Shown: one piece after another, positions 9,071 through 18,206 of the stretch
How positions within the stretch are numbered: position 1 is the stretch's first letter
How the letters are laid out: every line of letters begins with the position of its first letter
NCBI GenBank assembly: GCA_030705885.1
Contig: JAUZPN010000001.1
Coordinates: forward strand, 1 to 64,000
Direction: 5' to 3'
Length of the DNA: 64,000 nt
From: Bacillota bacterium
GTDB lineage: Bacteria; Bacillota; Clostridia; Clostridiales; Clostridiaceae
Made by a program: the position numbers and the translations under genes
The notes under the pieces: generated by a model
The model's database searches: none
What the model was told of the DNA's origin: nothing
Seen by the model: the letters and a program-made list of their open reading frames with translations, nothing else

Positions 9071-9145
9071 TAAAATTCATTAACAATTATATCTATATAA
9101 TAAATATATTATTAATTTAACCAATTATTTAAAGGGAGTGATTTT

Positions 9146-10639
9146 ATGTCAAACGAAAGCATTAATTTAAATGCTAACACCTGCCCTAATCGAGAATCTC
9201 GTATTCATTCTATCAAGGCATACTATGGAGATGCTGACACATTAATCGATGAAACTCTTAATAAAAAAGTTAAATGGCGTAACCGTGCCTTTCAGCAGAG
9301 CGGAGGATGTGTTCTTACTGCTGGAGTTCAAAGACTTAGTACTGTACGCAATGCAATCATATTAAATCATGCTCCAATTGGATGTGCGGGTCAGCTTTAT
9401 GGTTACCGTGAACTATATAAAAGCATTCCTCCTGAATTTGGTATTCCTCAAACAGATTTCAGATGGATAAGCAGTAATCTTAAAGAAGAAGATATTGTTT
9501 TCGGAGGGGAAAAAAAATTAAAAGATACTATCATAGAAGCTGATGAAAGATATAAGCCAGAAGCTATTTTTATAATCAATTCCTGTGCTTCAGGAATTAT
9601 GGGGGATGACATCGAAGGAGTTGTAACACACGTTCAGCCAAAAGTAAATGCAATATTAGTACCAATCCACTGTGAAGGCTTCCGTTCTCAAGTACCTCAA
9701 ACAGGTTTTGATGCTTTTTGGCATGGAATTTTAAAGTATATTGTACAGAAACCTAAGCAAAAACAAGAAGATTTAGTTAATATAATAGCACCTTTTAGTG
9801 TCACTTGGGGTGACCGCCGAGAAATTAAACGTATATTAGAAAAAATTAATATCAGAGTCAATTTTGTACCTGAACTATCTACAATAAGCGATTTAAAACA
9901 ACTTTCTGAAGCAGCACTTACATTAACTACCTGCGGAAGCTATGGAGATTATCTGCAAAAATCTCTATATCAAGAATATGGTATACCATACATTAGAAAT
10001 GAAGTTCCAATTGGAATTTCCCAAACTTCAGACTGGTTAAGGAAAGTGGCCAAAATAACAAATAGATCTGAACTAGCTGAAAAAGTAATAAAAGAAGAAG
10101 AAGAAGCATTAAAACCACAAATTGAAAACCTGCAAAAATTAATTGCAAATATCAACCCAAGAATTTTTATTAGTGCAGGACAGGCAAGAGCACTTGGTTT
10201 ACCACTGTTAGCTGCAGATTTAGGTATTGAAATCAGCGGAATAAGCACATTAGAACATGACGATTTATCTGTGGAAAATCTTCAAAAAATTAAAGAAAAG
10301 TGCGGAGGTAAATTTAAAATACATGTAGGTGAATACCAATCATTTGAACAAAGTGCTATAATTCATGAAATCAAGCCTCATATTTACACTGGATGTCCTA
10401 TGGGAGGATCTGTATATAAACGTGAAGCAGGTATAGGCAGAATGCATTCATTCCGTTCTGATTTTACTGTTCATGGTCAGCAATTTGGCTACCAAGGAGT
10501 CATAAATTATGGATTTGTTTTATTAAAAGCCTTAAGCAATCCATCTTTAAACAAAAAAATTGGTGAATTTACTCCATCTCCTTATAAAAAATGGTGGCAT
10601 GAAAAAGGAAATCCATTAACTTACGTCAAGGAGGCTTAA
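9146..10639 (+). CDS. Nitrogenase component-1-like alpha subunit (NifD-like), pair B
   Basis: 497 aa, PF00148 family. Cluster cysteines: Cys55 (SGGCVLTAG), Cys80 (APIGCAG) and Cys147 (NSCASGIMGDD). Cys263 (TTCGSYGDYL) matches NifD Cys275. His434 in RMHSF, with a second His exactly 9 residues on (His443), matches His442/His451 spacing in NifD (MHS...YHG). So both protein ligands to a FeMo-co-like cofactor are kept. The CEGFRSQVPQTGFDAFWHG stretch appears to have Phe where NifD has His195, which argues against N2 reduction. AAAGGGAGTG lies 7 bases before ATG. The pair B beta gene starts 4 bases after the stop. A homologue of the pair A alpha, but richer in G+C (line 9301-9360: 26/60). Likely the catalytic alpha chain of an uncharacterised reductase. 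Confidence 0.9.
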   Translation: MSNESINLNANTCPNRESRIHSIKAYYGDADTLIDETLNKKVKWRNRAFQQSGGCVLTAGVQRLSTVRNAIILNHAPIGCAGQLYGYRELYKSIPPEFGIPQTDFRWISSNLKEEDIVFGGEKKLKDTIIEADERYKPEAIFIINSCASGIMGDDIEGVVTHVQPKVNAILVPIHCEGFRSQVPQTGFDAFWHGILKYIVQKPKQKQEDLVNIIAPFSVTWGDRREIKRILEKINIRVNFVPELSTISDLKQLSEAALTLTTCGSYGDYLQKSLYQEYGIPYIRNEVPIGISQTSDWLRKVAKITNRSELAEKVIKEEEEALKPQIENLQKLIANINPRIFISAGQARALGLPLLAADLGIEISGISTLEHDDLSVENLQKIKEKCGGKFKIHVGEYQSFEQSAIIHEIKPHIYTGCPMGGSVYKREAGIGRMHSFRSDFTVHGQQFGYQGVINYGFVLLKALSNPSLNKKIGEFTPSPYKKWWHEKGNPLTYVKEA

Positions 10640-10643
10640 TAAT

Positions 10644-12008
10644 ATGGCTAGTAATTACTTTATAGAAGAAGATGCAACTTCTAAAGAATCAAAAAAGGGA
10701 AATTCAAAACCATTAGAAGCCCCAAGATATGCTTGTGCTTTTGGAGGAGCTTATGCTGCAGTTATTAACATTTCAAAAGCTATCCCAGTTGGTCACGCTG
10801 GAGGAGGCTGCATATTCAACCAAACCTTTGGAACTAATTTTGCCGGCGGTTATCAAGGAGTTGGTTATATTGGCGGCACTGCAAGTCCTTCATGTAACTT
10901 ATCTGAAAAAGAAGTTATTTTTGGAGGAGAAAAACGACTTAAAGAACAATTAACAAGCACTATAGAACTTGTTGAAGGTGACCTTTATGTAGTTCTCGGT
11001 GCCTGCATTCCTGCAATGATTGGCGATGATATTGAAGGTGTTGTAAAAGAAACTATTGATGAAACTGGTGCTAAAATACTTTATCTTAATGTTCCTGGTT
11101 TTTCAGGTAATTCATATCATGGCTACAACGTTTTTTTTGATGCAGCAATTAATCAGTTATTAGAAAAACCAAACGAAAAAATATCAGGTCTAGTAAATAT
11201 TATTGGAATACCACCTTGTTTAAATCCATATTGGAAAGGAACTGTTAAAGAACTTAGAAGAGTGTTCAAAAATTTAGGGTTGAAGCCAAATTTTGTTTTT
11301 GGATACAATGAAGGTTTAGAAAGTTTACTAAAGCTTTCTGCCGCAGAACTTACTATAGTTTTATCACCTTGGGTTGGTGTTTCAGCAGCAAAGCTTTTAA
11401 AAGAAAAATTTGATGTTCCTTATCTGATACATCCAAGTATTCCTGTAGGTCCAAAAGCAACAACTGAATTACTAAGAGAAGTATCAACAATTTTAAATAT
11501 TGATAAAAACTTAGTAGATCAAGTATTAGATGAAGAAGAGAAAGATAATTACTGGCTTTTAGATTTAGCAGCAGACACAGTTGGAATGCTTTCTCCTTCT
11601 TTACATGTTGCAATAGTTGCAGATTCTGCTACAGCAATTGGAACAATTAAATTCTTAGTGAATGATGCTGGCTACTATCCAGTTGTAGCCAGCATTACAG
11701 ATGATCCGCCAGAAGACGTTCGTAATCAAATCACTAAAGAATTTGAAAATCTTGCTTACAATCTTAAACCAGAAGTAATTTTTGAAGAAGATACTTATAA
11801 TATTCATAAGTTATTAAAAACATATAATTTTGGACTATTACTTGCTTCATCTCTTGAAAAATATCTAGCACCAGAGCTTCAAGCTATATATCTTAATGTT
11901 GCCTACCCAGCCACAGATAGATTTTTAATAGATCGAACCTACGCTGGCTACAAAGGTGCATTAACACTTTTAGAAGATATTCATGATAAATTTATACAAC
12001 CTTTTTAA
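10644..12008 (+). CDS. Nitrogenase component-1-like beta subunit (NifK-like), pair B
   Basis: 454 aa. P-cluster-type cysteines: Cys31 (YACAFGGA), Cys56 (GGGCIFNQ) and Cys121 (GACIPAMIGDD), the same spacing as the pair A beta. VIFGGEKRLKEQL and the C-terminal SLEKYLAP, Asp-rich and YAGYKGALTLLEDI segments are family-like. Its AGGAGG site lies inside the end of the alpha gene, so the two are made together. The operon ends at the strong terminator at 12036. It should pair with the 9146 alpha and take electrons from a NifH-type protein encoded elsewhere. Substrate unknown. Confidence 0.9.
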   Translation: MASNYFIEEDATSKESKKGNSKPLEAPRYACAFGGAYAAVINISKAIPVGHAGGGCIFNQTFGTNFAGGYQGVGYIGGTASPSCNLSEKEVIFGGEKRLKEQLTSTIELVEGDLYVVLGACIPAMIGDDIEGVVKETIDETGAKILYLNVPGFSGNSYHGYNVFFDAAINQLLEKPNEKISGLVNIIGIPPCLNPYWKGTVKELRRVFKNLGLKPNFVFGYNEGLESLLKLSAAELTIVLSPWVGVSAAKLLKEKFDVPYLIHPSIPVGPKATTELLREVSTILNIDKNLVDQVLDEEEKDNYWLLDLAADTVGMLSPSLHVAIVADSATAIGTIKFLVNDAGYYPVVASITDDPPEDVRNQITKEFENLAYNLKPEVIFEEDTYNIHKLLKTYNFGLLLASSLEKYLAPELQAIYLNVAYPATDRFLIDRTYAGYKGALTLLEDIHDKFIQPF

Positions 12009-12035
12009 AATTTATAAAAAACACCGCTATAAACA

Positions 12036-12066
12036 GAAAAATCAATGCTACAAGCATTGATTTTTC
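12036..12066. terminator. Bidirectional terminator between pair B and rnpB
   Basis: Perfect 14-bp stem, GAAAAATCAATGCT at 12036-12049, loop ACA, complement at 12053-12066, T-run on both strands. It serves pair B on the plus strand and rnpB on the minus strand. Confidence 0.9.
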
Positions 12067-12074
12067 ATAGTTTG

Positions 12075-12424
12075 TATGAGTAAGTCTATAAGCCGAGTTC
12101 TGTATTTGACAGTCATCTATCTAGACTTATTGTTTCCAATAAATTCAAGCGATGCACCCGGAGACGGGACGAGCAGCCCCATAAGTCTCCCTATTCGATC
12201 TTGCTCCAGATGGGGTTTACATAGCCGCAAAGTCACCTTTGCGCTGGTGAGCTCTTACCTCGCCTTTCCATCCTTACTCTGTAAAAAATACAGAGCGGTA
12301 TATTTCTGTTGCACTTTCCTTAGAGTCACCTCCACTGGGAGTTACCCAGCACCCTGCTCTACGGAGCTCGGACTTTCCTCTCCTGCTAAAAAAGCAGCAG
12401 CGACTGTCTGGCTTACTCAACGAG
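12075..12424 (-). ncRNA. rnpB: RNase P RNA (Bacillus/type B)
   Basis: The minus strand begins GTTGAGTAAGCCAGACAGTC and contains GAGGAAAGTCCGAGCTC, GGTAACTCCCAGTGGAGG and GTAAGAGCTCACC. It ends AACTCGGCTTATAGACTTAC. GAGTAAG at the 5' end pairs with CTTACTC at the 3' end as helix P1. These are the conserved core segments of the catalytic RNA that trims tRNA 5' ends. Ends are set by P1 and are good to a few bases. Confidence 0.95.
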
Positions 12425-12482
12425 AAATATAATACCATATAAACTAACAAAAATCAACTGTTAAATTTTGTATATACTAAAT

Positions 12483-12585
12483 TATACTTTCCACGGTCAC
12501 ATTTAGTTCCACTTAATTAATAAATGATAGCAAGGAGAAGCTTCTTTTAGAAATTTAGTGGAACTTTGTTACCGAGGATAGTATA
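12483..12585 (+). repeat. 103-bp palindromic repeat, copy 1
   Basis: Starts TATACTTTCC and ends GGATAGTATA, with inner TTAGTTCCACTTAATT and TTTAGTGGAACTTTG arms facing each other. It overlaps the end of yqfO: the repeat supplies the last few codons (about IYYPR) and the TAA stop. Confidence 0.9.
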
Positions 12586-13393
12586 TCTTATAAGGACTTT
12601 TACATACATTTGAAATAATAATTTCATTAGTAAATCCTAAATTTCTAATTTTATTTTCTAACTTAATTCCTAATTTTTTTACAGCAGGCCACTCTGTTTC
12701 AAAATGTCCTGCATCAATAACAGCAATACCTGTTTCTGAAAGGTCACTTACTCTATGATATGTAGTGTCTCCAGTAATAATGCAATCTGCTCCTAATTTC
12801 TCAGCTTTACTAAAATAATCTTGACCACTTCCATTGATTATGGCTATTTTTTTAATTTGTAAATTATCATTTCCACTATATCTTAAAAATTGGATTTCCA
12901 GCTTTTCTTTAATTTTTTCACAAATTGAAGATAATAATATAGGTTTATCTAAAGTTACAATACGTCCTATACCAACATTTTCACTTTTATTTTCATTTGA
13001 ATTAGATGGCTCTATTATTTTCCAATTATCATACCCTAATATTTCTGTTATTATGTCATTTACACCACCAAGTGTCATATCTAAATTTGTATGACTTGAA
13101 TATAGATTAATATTATTTCTAATTAATTCAATAATTTTTCTTCCTTGTAATGAATCTGTAGTTATATTCTTAGGTTTTATAAATAACAGAGGATGATGAG
13201 TTAAAATTAAATTGCATTCTTTCTCTTCAGCCTCCTTAATAGTTTCTAATGTACAATCTAAAGAGACCAATATAGACTTTACTTCATCTTCTGAATTTCC
13301 TACCATTAATCCTACATTATCATAATCTTCTTTTAAATAAGCAGGAGCAAATTCCTCAATTATTCTCATAATATCTTTAACTTTCAAAACCAT
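12569..13393 (-). CDS. yqfO: Nif3-like dinuclear metal-centre protein, GTP cyclohydrolase 1 type 2 family
   Basis: 274 aa. Metal-binding His residues are seen as LILTHHPLLF near residue 63, SSHTNLDMTLGG near 98, and VIDAGHFETEWP near 227. Length fits the short clostridial form without the inserted PII-like domain of Bacillus YqfO. It starts 2 bases after trmK, as in other Firmicutes (dnaG-rpoD-trmK-yqfO). Function is not settled: a role in NAD or GTP chemistry has been proposed. The name Nif3 has nothing to do with nitrogenase. The last residues IYYPR and the stop codon come from repeat copy 1. Confidence 0.92.
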   Translation of the reverse strand: MVLKVKDIMRIIEEFAPAYLKEDYDNVGLMVGNSEDEVKSILVSLDCTLETIKEAEEKECNLILTHHPLLFIKPKNITTDSLQGRKIIELIRNNINLYSSHTNLDMTLGGVNDIITEILGYDNWKIIEPSNSNENKSENVGIGRIVTLDKPILLSSICEKIKEKLEIQFLRYSGNDNLQIKKIAIINGSGQDYFSKAEKLGADCIITGDTTYHRVSDLSETGIAVIDAGHFETEWPAVKKLGIKLENKIRNLGFTNEIIISNVCKSPYKIYYPR

Positions 13394-13395
13394 AT

Positions 13396-14076
13396 CTAAG
13401 TCAACTCCTTAAGTTTGTTAATTTTATCAGTTAACTCTTTTTTCCTATCCAGTGAATTTATCGAAGTATCAGTAATAGTATTATATATTTTATTATATTT
13501 ATCAATTTTCATTTCTATATATTTTTTAATTAGTTCATGTTTCTTATCTATAAGTATTTTGCTTACTTCATAATAAATATCATCTATTTCTCTAGGCTTG
13601 TTTCCATACTTGACCTTAATAATCTCATAATATTTGCTTTCATCTATGCATAAATCTTCGTCAATAATTTCAAAACCTCTTTTATATATATACTCTCTTA
13701 ATACTTCAGGATTTTGAACAGGATTTAATATTGCATAATCAAAAGACTTAAAAATATCAATATTTTCTTCAATTATGTCCCTGATTAAATTCCCCCCCAT
13801 ACCAGCTATTACAGCACACTGAGTTTCTCCATTATGTATTGTACTTAAACCTGCTCCTAATCTGCATTCAATTTTATCACTAAGGCCTTGGAGCTTTATA
13901 TTTAATTTTGCTTTATTTACAGGTCCAATATTTATATCTGATGCAATTGCATATTTGCAAAAATTATTTTGAACTAGATAAATAGGCAGATAACCATGGT
14001 CAGTTCCAACATCTAAAATAGCATCACATTTGCTAATCATTAAAGCAATTTTGGTAAGTCTTTCATTTAACTTCAT
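13396..14076 (-). CDS. trmK: tRNA (adenine22-N1)-methyltransferase
   Basis: 226 aa. N-terminal Rossmann methyltransferase with the SAM-binding motif DVGTDHGYLPIYL near residue 22 and the catalytic-loop NPVQNPEVLR near 117. A C-terminal helical coiled-coil tail (about 165-226) is rich in Lys and Glu, as in Bacillus TrmK. It methylates A22 of tRNA. Its position beside yqfO and rpoD is the normal Firmicute arrangement. The start is preceded by GGGGGG. Confidence 0.93.
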   Translation of the reverse strand: MKLNERLTKIALMISKCDAILDVGTDHGYLPIYLVQNNFCKYAIASDINIGPVNKAKLNIKLQGLSDKIECRLGAGLSTIHNGETQCAVIAGMGGNLIRDIIEENIDIFKSFDYAILNPVQNPEVLREYIYKRGFEIIDEDLCIDESKYYEIIKVKYGNKPREIDDIYYEVSKILIDKKHELIKKYIEMKIDKYNKIYNTITDTSINSLDRKKELTDKINKLKELT

Positions 14077-14131
14077 TATTAATTTGTTACCCCCCCTAAT
14101 AAATTACTAAGGAATTTTCAAAAATTATACA

Positions 14132-15019
14132 CTATATATTCACAGATAAAGTTACAATCTGAAATAAAAGAAAACAAATTGAAAATACTAATGAAATATA
14201 TATTAATTTATGTGCATTTTTATTATCATATTTTGAATAAAAATACGATGCATAATAAATACAAAAAATTATTGCCATATTAAGTACTCCATAAATCATT
14301 TGATTGAATGCAAACTGCTTTCCTGTTCCCCACTGTACTGGTTGAAAAGATGCATCAAAATTCAATGGCATTTGTTTTTGCAGCTTGTTTAGAAGGTATA
14401 ATATAAAAGGGTTCAAAATGATAATTACTGTTATAATACTATCAATTAAAAATGGTATGAAAAACTTTTTATCCTTATAAACATGAACACTTTTCTTTTG
14501 AACTACATTCCAATCAGTTTGTTTAATACCAATTAAATTTAAATTTTTTTCAAAGTCATCAACATTATTAGGAGATATCGCAAAACACATTTCGTCTGTT
14601 TTTAAATATAGTACATTTTTATTTCTAGTAACATACATACTAGTATTTCCTATTTTATCTATAACTGATCTTCCAAAAGCAAAAGAATCTTTTACAAAAC
14701 CAGAAAGCCTGATTCCCTTTATTTTACCAGTGGATTTTTTATATCCTATAATGCTTTTTATAGGCATAGCCACTTTTTTAAGTCCAAAAATGCTTGATAT
14801 ATATATTTTATCATCATCAATTAAGTAATTTATTGATAAGCTATGTATTATATAATAAATTGCATAAATAGATACAATTATAATAGATATTTTTAATATA
14901 CTTAAAATAATATAGGAGTTAGTTATATAAATTAATAATCCTAATAAAACATCAAATAAAAGCATACTGGAAATTATATAATATACTCCAAATCCTTTGG
15001 CTGATTTATACGTTTTCAT
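14132..15019 (-). CDS. Membrane protein with PH-like domain (bPH family)
   Basis: 295 aa, function unknown. Two N-terminal membrane helices (about 12-32 and 38-60) are followed by a beta-rich segment with NYLIDDDKIYISSIFG, typical of bacterial PH domains (PF10882-like). Two more helices lie at about 187-210 and 243-262 and one at 272-292. It sits between rpoD and trmK but has its own intergenic gaps (55 bases to trmK; the repeat copy 2 gap upstream), so it may be a separate unit. Confidence 0.65.
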   Translation of the reverse strand: MKTYKSAKGFGVYYIISSMLLFDVLLGLLIYITNSYIILSILKISIIIVSIYAIYYIIHSLSINYLIDDDKIYISSIFGLKKVAMPIKSIIGYKKSTGKIKGIRLSGFVKDSFAFGRSVIDKIGNTSMYVTRNKNVLYLKTDEMCFAISPNNVDDFEKNLNLIGIKQTDWNVVQKKSVHVYKDKKFFIPFLIDSIITVIIILNPFILYLLNKLQKQMPLNFDASFQPVQWGTGKQFAFNQMIYGVLNMAIIFCIYYASYFYSKYDNKNAHKLIYISLVFSICFLLFQIVTLSVNI

Positions 15020-15337
15020 TTTATAATCCTCCTATTTCTACTATGGACTTATCTATGCTAAGTTAACCTCAAAATTTCACTAAATCTGTAAATATAATAT
15101 CATCGGCAACAAAGTTCCAATAAATTTCTTCTTGCTATCATTTACAAATTAATTGGAACTAAATGCGATGAGAAAAATATAAGTTTCTATATTTATAAAA
15201 TGTATCTAAGCAATTATAACTTAACTTATTTTATTTTATTATACCATATAATTAATATAATTTATATGCAATATAAAATTTTTTCCTATAATTGGATTTA
15301 ATAAAATTATAAATAATTTAAGCACCAAAATTGGTGC
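15020..15337. other. Intergenic region between rpoD and PH-domain gene
   Basis: 318 bases. It holds repeat copy 2 (about 15094-15182), AT-rich sequence, and the rpoD terminator at its right end. Nothing else seen. Confidence 0.6.
15094..15182 (-). repeat. Palindromic repeat, copy 2 (diverged)
   Basis: The inner arms AAGTTCCAATAAATTTC and TTAATTGGAACTAAATG are kept, and the outer TATACTATCC ends are eroded. About 75 bases upstream of the PH-domain gene start. Confidence 0.8.
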
Positions 15338-15340
15338 TTA
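15319..15340 (-). terminator. Terminator-like hairpin at the rpoD stop
   Basis: TAAGCACCAA at 15319-15328 pairs with TTGGTGCTTA at 15331-15340. The stop codon lies in the stem and an AT-rich tail follows. The U-run is weak. Confidence 0.6.
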
Positions 15341-16402
15341 ATCTAAATAATCTTTTAGTTTTTTGCTTCTGCTTGGATGACGCAGTTTTCTTAATGCTTT
15401 TGCTTCTATTTGTCTTATTCTTTCTCTTGTTACATTAAACTCTTTTCCTACTTCTTCAAGTGTTCTAGCTCTCCCATCATCAAGACCAAATCTTAATCTA
15501 AGAACTTTTTCTTCTCTAGGAGTTAAAGTATCTAAAACATTAATTAGCTGCTCTTTCAGCATTGTGAAAGCTGCTGCTTCTGCTGGTGCTGGTGCTTCAT
15601 CATCTGGAATAAAATCTCCAAGATGGCTGTCTTCTTCTTCTCCTATAGGAGTTTCCAATGAAACAGGTTCTTGAGCAATTTTCATAATCTCTCTTACTTT
15701 ATCTTCAGGCATTTCCATGAGCTTAGCAATTTCTTCTGCCTGAGGCTCTCTGCCTAATTCTTGCAAAAGCTGTCTAGAAACCCTTATAAGTTTATTTATA
15801 GTTTCAACCATATGAACTGGAATTCTTATAGTTCTAGCCTGATCTGCAATAGCCCTTGTAATAGCCTGACGAATCCACCATGTTGCATAGGTACTGAACT
15901 TATATCCTTTTCTATAATCAAACTTCTCTACAGCCTTTATAAGTCCAAGATTACCTTCCTGTATAAGATCTAGAAAAAGCATTCCTCTTCCTACATATCT
16001 TTTTGCAATGCTAACAACTAATCTTAAATTTGCCTCTGCAAGTTTCTTTTTAGCATAGGAATCATTATTTTCAATTCTTTGAGCTAATTCAATTTCCTCT
16101 TCAGGAGACAATAGTGGTACCTTTCCTATTTCTTTAAGATACATTCTAACAGGATCATCTATAGCAATACCTTCTGGAACAGATAAATCTAAATCTTCCT
16201 CCTGAACTTCAGTCTCTTGAATGTCTCCTATAACATCTATACCCATACTTTCAAGTACTTCATATATTTTTTCAATTTGTTCTGGATTTAAATCAATTTC
16301 CTCTAATTCATCCATTATTTCTTTATAAGTTAGTGTACCACTCTTTTTACCTTTATCAATAAGCTTTTTAACTAAAAGCATTTTTGCACTCTTATCTTTC
16401 AT
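15338..16402 (-). CDS. rpoD: Primary sigma factor SigA (RpoD)
   Basis: 354 aa. Region 1.1 is at the N-terminus. Region 1.2 begins [17 protein letters not shown], region 2 contains [20 protein letters not shown] and [15 protein letters not shown], and region 3 follows. Region 4 ends with the helix-turn-helix [20 protein letters not shown]. It directs core RNA polymerase to TTGACA/TATAAT promoters like those seen in this window. AAAGGAGG lies ahead of ATG. It starts 22 bases after dnaG, the classic macromolecular synthesis operon. Confidence 0.98.
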   Translation of the reverse strand: MKDKSAKMLLVKKLIDKGKKSGTLTYKEIMDELEEIDLNPEQIEKIYEVLESMGIDVIGDIQETEVQEEDLDLSVPEGIAIDDPVRMYLKEIGKVPLLSPEEEIELAQRIENNDSYAKKKLAEANLRLVVSIAKRYVGRGMLFLDLIQEGNLGLIKAVEKFDYRKGYKFSTYATWWIRQAITRAIADQARTIRIPVHMVETINKLIRVSRQLLQELGREPQAEEIAKLMEMPEDKVREIMKIAQEPVSLETPIGEEEDSHLGDFIPDDEAPAPAEAAAFTMLKEQLINVLDTLTPREEKVLRLRFGLDDGRARTLEEVGKEFNVTRERIRQIEAKALRKLRHPSRSKKLKDYLD

Positions 16403-16424
16403 GTTTATGCCTCCTTTCGTAAAA

Positions 16425-18206
16425 CTATAAATTGTTTATTTCTTTTTTTAATGCCACAAGCTCCTTAGCAAGCTGCAATGATTCACTGATTAAGCCTTTG
16501 GTTTCATACTCTTTAATTTTTTTCATAACTTCTTCTTTCGACTCCTCTAACTTATATTTTTTCATTTCTTTTAAAAAATCATCGATATATTTTTGAATAT
16601 TGCCTTCATCAGCAATAACTTGTGTTTCCAAAATATTTACAAGTGCTTTTGAGATTTCTCCATCAGTACATTTTGTCTCTAAATATTGTTTTAATTCAGT
16701 TTGGTTTTCACTCTCACAAATTAATGAATATATTTTTTTATGATGCTCTGAAATAAAATCTTCCGAATTTATCTGATCTTTTATAATCAATGCACATCTG
16801 CTATCTAAAAACATTAATTTAATTATATTTCTTTCAAATTTAATATAAGAAGGTTCTAAATATAATTTATATCCAGTGTTTTTCAATATATTCATATCTC
16901 TTTCTATTCCTGAATTTTTTTTAATTTCTTCACTAATTAAATCATATAGTGACTGTTCTTTAATTTGAGTTTTTTCAGAAATTTCCTTTATATAAATATC
17001 TCTTTCAATTGAATTAAGATCTCTTAATATTAATGATACCTTTTTACCATATTTAATTAATTCGTCAGGATTTTTTAAATCTATACCTTCGTATTCATTT
17101 AAAAGTTTATAATCTATAAGTGGAAGGGCATCTTCAATAAGTTTAATAAATGCTTCTTTTCCTTCATTTCTGACATATTCATCAGGATCCTTTCCTTTAG
17201 AAACTTTAAGAATTCTAACATCAAAACCAGCTTCCTTTAATATTTCAAGACCTCTCATTGTAGCAGACTGACCTGCTGCATCTGAATCATAAGATATTAT
17301 TACTTTATCTGAATATTTTTTAAGAAGCCGTGCTTGATTTATAGTGAGTGCTGTACCTAATGAAGCAACAACATTTGTTATTCCAGCCTGATGAAGTGAT
17401 ATACAGTCCATATATCCTTCAACAATTATAAAAGTTCTTTCAGTATTGCCGCTTTTTAATGCAAAATTTAAACCATAAAGATTTGTACCTTTCTTAAAAA
17501 TAAGTGTTTCAGGTGAATTAAGATACTTTGGTTTTGAGTCATCTAATACTCTTCCTCCAAAACCAGTTAATCTGCCTTTATAATCAAATACAGGGAAAAT
17601 AATTCTATTTCTAAATTTATCATAATATGACCCCTTTGTACTTTTGCTAATTAAACCAGCACTCATAAGATCAAGATCACTATATCCTTTAATCTTTAAA
17701 TAATTAATTAACCCATCCCAGTCATCTAATGCATATCCTAATCCAAATCTCTTTATGGTAGTATTTGATATACTTCTTGCTTTAAGATAATTTCTTGCTG
17801 TACTGCTGTGATTTAAATTATTAAAAAAATATCTGGCAGCTTCAACATTAATTTTATATAATTTATTTTCTGTATTTTTTTTAAAAGAATTTTTGTCATC
17901 ATCAGTACTAATTTCAATATGTGCTCTGTCAGCAAGAACTTCAACTGCCTCAGTAAAAGGTATATTCCTGATTTTCATTACAAAATTTATTACATTACCA
18001 GCCTCTCCACAGCCAAAACACTTAAAAATCTGTTTTTCTGAAGAAACTGAAAATGATGGCGATTTCTCATTATGAAAAGGACATAATCCAAAATAATTTC
18101 TTCCAGATTTTTTAAGTTTAACTTTTTCAGATATTACATCTATAATGTCATTTTGTTCTAACACCTTTCTAATTATTTCTTCTGGTATATTCAATGAAGA
18201 AATCAC
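16425..18206 (-). CDS. dnaG: DNA primase
   Basis: 593 aa. N-terminal zinc ribbon (Cys42, His45, Cys63, Cys66), then the catalytic core with TOPRIM motifs [13 protein letters not shown] and [11 protein letters not shown], and a C-terminal helicase-binding domain. It makes RNA primers at the replication fork and binds DnaB. Length fits Firmicute DnaG. It forms the dnaG-rpoD operon. Repeat copy 3 sits 49 bases upstream of the start. Confidence 0.98.
   Translation of the reverse strand: MISSLNIPEEIIRKVLEQNDIIDVISEKVKLKKSGRNYFGLCPFHNEKSPSFSVSSEKQIFKCFGCGEAGNVINFVMKIRNIPFTEAVEVLADRAHIEISTDDDKNSFKKNTENKLYKINVEAARYFFNNLNHSSTARNYLKARSISNTTIKRFGLGYALDDWDGLINYLKIKGYSDLDLMSAGLISKSTKGSYYDKFRNRIIFPVFDYKGRLTGFGGRVLDDSKPKYLNSPETLIFKKGTNLYGLNFALKSGNTERTFIIVEGYMDCISLHQAGITNVVASLGTALTINQARLLKKYSDKVIISYDSDAAGQSATMRGLEILKEAGFDVRILKVSKGKDPDEYVRNEGKEAFIKLIEDALPLIDYKLLNEYEGIDLKNPDELIKYGKKVSLILRDLNSIERDIYIKEISEKTQIKEQSLYDLISEEIKKNSGIERDMNILKNTGYKLYLEPSYIKFERNIIKLMFLDSRCALIIKDQINSEDFISEHHKKIYSLICESENQTELKQYLETKCTDGEISKALVNILETQVIADEGNIQKYIDDFLKEMKKYKLEESKEEVMKKIKEYETKGLISESLQLAKELVALKKEINNL

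Larger units (their letters stand above)
8772..9145. other. Divergent control region between the two nitrogenase-like operons
   Basis: 374 bases without a gene. It holds two back-to-back promoters (8830-8858 minus, 8930-8958 plus) and a strong terminator in the right leader (9031-9070). Between the promoters an imperfect palindrome, ATACT-N12-AGTAT at 8889-8910, could be an operator. No riboswitch that I recognise. Confidence 0.6.

Noticed and set aside
5210-12008. The island as an ordinary nif nitrogenase
   Set aside because: No nifH, nifB, nifV or nif regulators; His195-type residue absent; one alpha chain lacks the cofactor His.
12569-13393. Nif3-like yqfO as part of the nitrogenase-like island
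   Set aside because: Name only: it is a core gene paired with trmK in all Firmicutes and lies beyond rnpB.
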